Positions 62,092 through 64,000 of a stretch of 64,000 bases of DNA are shown here, one piece after another; positions within the stretch are counted from its first letter, which is position 1, and each line of letters opens with the position of its first letter. Source of the stretch: Dysosmobacter welbionis. GTDB lineage: Bacteria; Bacillota; Clostridia; Oscillospirales; Oscillospiraceae. The stretch lies in assembly GCF_005121165.3 (NCBI RefSeq), contig NZ_CP034413.3, positions 682,001-746,000 on the forward strand, given 5' to 3'. The translations under genes were made by a program, and so were the position numbers. The notes beneath the pieces are model-generated. The model saw only the letters and a list, made by a program, of their open reading frames with translations, was not told the origin of the DNA and did no database searches.

Positions 62092-62604
62092 TTATTCTTT
62101 CTCCATCAGCCCTTCGGCCTGCATCCGGATCACATAGAAAGCCCGTACCCAGTCCAGTTCCTGCTCCATGGATTCCTCCAAAGCCAGCAGGCGGCGCTTT
62201 CCCAGCCTGCGGTCCAGAAGGGCGAGGATGCGGACAAGGGGATTCTTGCTGACAAGGCTTTTCTCAATGCTCTGGTTGTCAAATTCATGAAATGCCTCAT
62301 AGAAAAAACCGTTGTCAAAACAGCCATCGTTCAGTGTCCCTTCATGGGCCAGCCGAAAAGGGGCCGTTCGATCGTCCTGGCCGATGCCCTCCCGCCGCAG
62401 GGCCTGATATCTGTTCCAGTAGTTCTGTTCATAGGCATAGTAGTTACTTCGCAGCACCTCCACGCCGTCCAGTCGAATGGCTGCCCGGCCTGTTTGGTCA
62501 TGGCTTTCCCAGTAGCTGGCGGCAAAATACTGGATGTGCCCACGGAGCGTCGGGCACAGGTAGTCATTCTCCAGCTTGTTTCGGATTCCGCTCCAAGTTG
62601 ACAC
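62092..62604 (-). CDS. SF0329 family protein
   Basis: A 170-aa protein: TWSGIRNKLENDYLCPTLRG, HIQYFAASYWESHDQTGRAA and VEVLRSNYY, the N-terminal pattern of SF0329. GTG 62604 follows AAAGGAGG. Function unknown; genes of this family recur in immunity arrays. Confidence 0.78.
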   Translation of the reverse strand: MSTWSGIRNKLENDYLCPTLRGHIQYFAASYWESHDQTGRAAIRLDGVEVLRSNYYAYEQNYWNRYQALRREGIGQDDRTAPFRLAHEGTLNDGCFDNGFFYEAFHEFDNQSIEKSLVSKNPLVRILALLDRRLGKRRLLALEESMEQELDWVRAFYVIRMQAEGLMEKE

Positions 62605-62670
62605 AGGTACCGCCTCCTTTCTGATGCCACTGCGGGTAAGGTGGATTCCCAATAAATTGAAATTTGAAAA

Positions 62671-63027
62671 TTACATATAATCCTCGATATATGATCGTTC
62701 TATAAATTCTTTTACTGCAAATAGATCTGCAAACTCCTCATACTGGGGAAATCCGTCCGCATTATGTGCTGAGTAAGTTAAATGGAACAGATAGTAGATG
62801 TCTCTTCCTGTTCCGTTTCTGAGAACATATAACACATCATCATTGGATTCACACTTCGCAACCGCCAAGATTTTTTTGCCGTATAAGAAGTGGTCTTGTC
62901 CTATTTCTTTGTTTAGTTCTGCAACAAATGCCCCGTCCGCCTGTGCGAAGGGGATCATATACCAGTTAAAATCGTTACCATATTTATCATAGAGATCACG
63001 GAACATTTCTTCTAATGTCATTTTCAT
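62671..63027 (-). CDS. Unknown small protein (118 aa)
   Basis: MKMTLEEMFRDLYDKYGNDF, then LAVAKCESNDDVLYVLRNGT and YYLFHLTYSAHNADG; a compact alpha/beta protein. AT-richer than its neighbours, so perhaps a separate acquisition. Likely an immunity protein by context. Confidence 0.65.
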   Translation of the reverse strand: MKMTLEEMFRDLYDKYGNDFNWYMIPFAQADGAFVAELNKEIGQDHFLYGKKILAVAKCESNDDVLYVLRNGTGRDIYYLFHLTYSAHNADGFPQYEEFADLFAVKEFIERSYIEDYM

Positions 63028-63094
63028 TCTTCCTTCGCTGATTTACAGTTCAGCCATCAACCGCCGCGCTATTTTCTTTTTATAGGCGATATTT

Positions 63095-63844
63095 TCATTG
63101 CTCATTGAGATACCTCGCCAATTTCTTCTCCAGCAGTTCTGTCATATCATTGCAGAGTCGCTTGACCTTGTCCTGCTCATGGGCGTAGTACCAGATGGTT
63201 TCCTCTCCGGGGCGGAGCAGGAGCTGGTCGCCATCCGCTTCTTTCCAGAACTCGCCCAGCACACAATACCGCTCTCCATGGATGGTTAGATCAAACATCC
63301 CGGAAAGTGAAAGGATCACGCCTGTGGATACCTGGATGCCAGCGGTCAGCAGGAAGAACTCTCGCACCTGGGCCGGGAGCGTGAAGTCCAGCACGCTTTC
63401 TTGACTTGCGATCTGCTCCTCCGTGGCGGCAGGCTGGATCTCGTCAGATGGCTCCAGCGCCTTTGCCAGCGCCTTGGAGAACTTGGGGTAACGGCAAAAC
63501 AGCTCAGGATTGTTGGCCTTGAATTCCTTTTGCTTTTTCCGCTGTACTCGCTCCTGCTCCTTGCAGAAAGCGTCCAGCTCCGCCAGATACCGCTCCTGGT
63601 AGAGATTGCTGACCTCAAATGCTGTGCCGCTCTTTTCCAGAATGGCGATGGCTCCCTTTTGGCTGGTCAGCACCGGGACCCATCGGAAGTCATGCCGGCA
63701 AGGTTTCAGTTTCAAAAATTCGCCTCGGCTCAGCAGGTTTTCCAGCTCCGGCTCATGCTCGTCCCACCAGCTCCGCCAGCTTTCGGGAGTTTCCCGTCCC
63801 TCGGCCAGGTCCAGGAGTTTTATTGCCAATACTTCACTATTCAT
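63095..63844 (-). CDS. SMI1/KNR4 family protein
   Basis: A 249-aa protein. The C-terminal half has the SUKH/SMI1 pattern: ATEEQIASQESVLDFTLPAQ, VREFFLLTAGIQVSTGVI and CVLGEFWKEADGDQLLL. The N-terminal 120 residues are helical and charged. SUKH proteins are a major immunity superfamily of polymorphic toxin systems. Confidence 0.85.
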   Translation of the reverse strand: MNSEVLAIKLLDLAEGRETPESWRSWWDEHEPELENLLSRGEFLKLKPCRHDFRWVPVLTSQKGAIAILEKSGTAFEVSNLYQERYLAELDAFCKEQERVQRKKQKEFKANNPELFCRYPKFSKALAKALEPSDEIQPAATEEQIASQESVLDFTLPAQVREFFLLTAGIQVSTGVILSLSGMFDLTIHGERYCVLGEFWKEADGDQLLLRPGEETIWYYAHEQDKVKRLCNDMTELLEKKLARYLNEQ

Positions 63845-63881
63845 AGGTCAATTCTCCGTTTCAAAGGGTGCAGGAATCCCG

Positions 63882-64000
63882 TCAATCCCACCAGAAGTAC
63901 CAGACAGTGGACTGCCGCAGGACATCCGCCAGATTGCCCACGGTGGGATCATCCTGCTCCTGATCCACGATGTCCGGGCAGAAGCCATATTGCTCCACAG
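63882..64000 (-). CDS. DUF4253-like protein, C-terminal end (partial)
   Basis: Only the last 39 residues are in the window: VEQYGFCPDIVDQEQDD, LADVLRQSTVWYFWWD then stop. FCPDI and the terminal WYFWWD are typical of DUF4253. The gene continues beyond the window. Confidence 0.7.
   Translation of the reverse strand, partial: VEQYGFCPDIVDQEQDDPTVGNLADVLRQSTVWYFWWD

Overview
The window looks like a GC-rich Clostridia chromosome, most likely an Oscillospiraceae / Flavonifractor-type gut Firmicute. The signs are strong AAGGAGG ribosome-binding sites, a T-box leader on the leucine operon, a near-consensus Bacillus-type LexA box before pcrA, CCA-encoding tRNA genes and Firmicute-style sigma-A promoters. 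The genus is inference; the sequence alone does not prove it.

Layout. 1-3.2 kb: the end of an ABC exporter and a convergent PcrA/UvrD helicase broken by one frameshift. 3.6-33.2 kb: an accessory island in a tRNA-Ser locus, made of two related integrative elements in tandem. Each has short GGCACCAT-type arm repeats near both ends, a P4-like helicase/primase, an excisionase-like HTH protein and a tyrosine integrase. Each also carries an amidoligase plus class II glutamine amidotransferase module with a pair of tiny overlapping ORFs. Cargo differs. Element 1 (3645-20968) has an OLD-like ATPase with a TOPRIM-like region, a zinc-ribbon/TM2 protein and a GIY-YIG/DUF2075 protein. Element 2 (20961-32882) has an operon of WYL regulator, an unknown 429-aa protein, a YkgJ-like cysteine protein and a glycine-zipper membrane protein.

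33.3-41 kb: a C26 glutamine amidotransferase, five tRNAs (Gly, Arg, His, Gln, Lys), a metallo-hydrolase, and a T-box-controlled leuA-leuC-leuD-leuB operon with a frameshift in leuA. 41-47.3 kb: a type III restriction-modification pair next to remnants of two unrelated genes. 47.6-56.9 kb: small hydrolases and a Crp/Fnr regulator between a ferredoxin/membrane Fe-S pair and thioredoxin/thioredoxin reductase. Both of those operons carry the same 13-bp palindrome at the same distance from the -10 box. A YyaL-type protein, more gene remnants and a DUF5714 protein follow. 57.1-64 kb: a one-strand array of immunity-type genes (DUF4261, DUF4304, DUF3885, SF0329, SMI1/KNR4, DUF4253-like and unknowns).

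Many genes carry single frameshifts, often beside homopolymers, so some breaks may be assembly errors. The most novel-looking content is the duplicated amidoligase/amidotransferase/small-peptide module, the WYL-controlled operon in element 2, and the serially split tRNA-Ser attachment locus.
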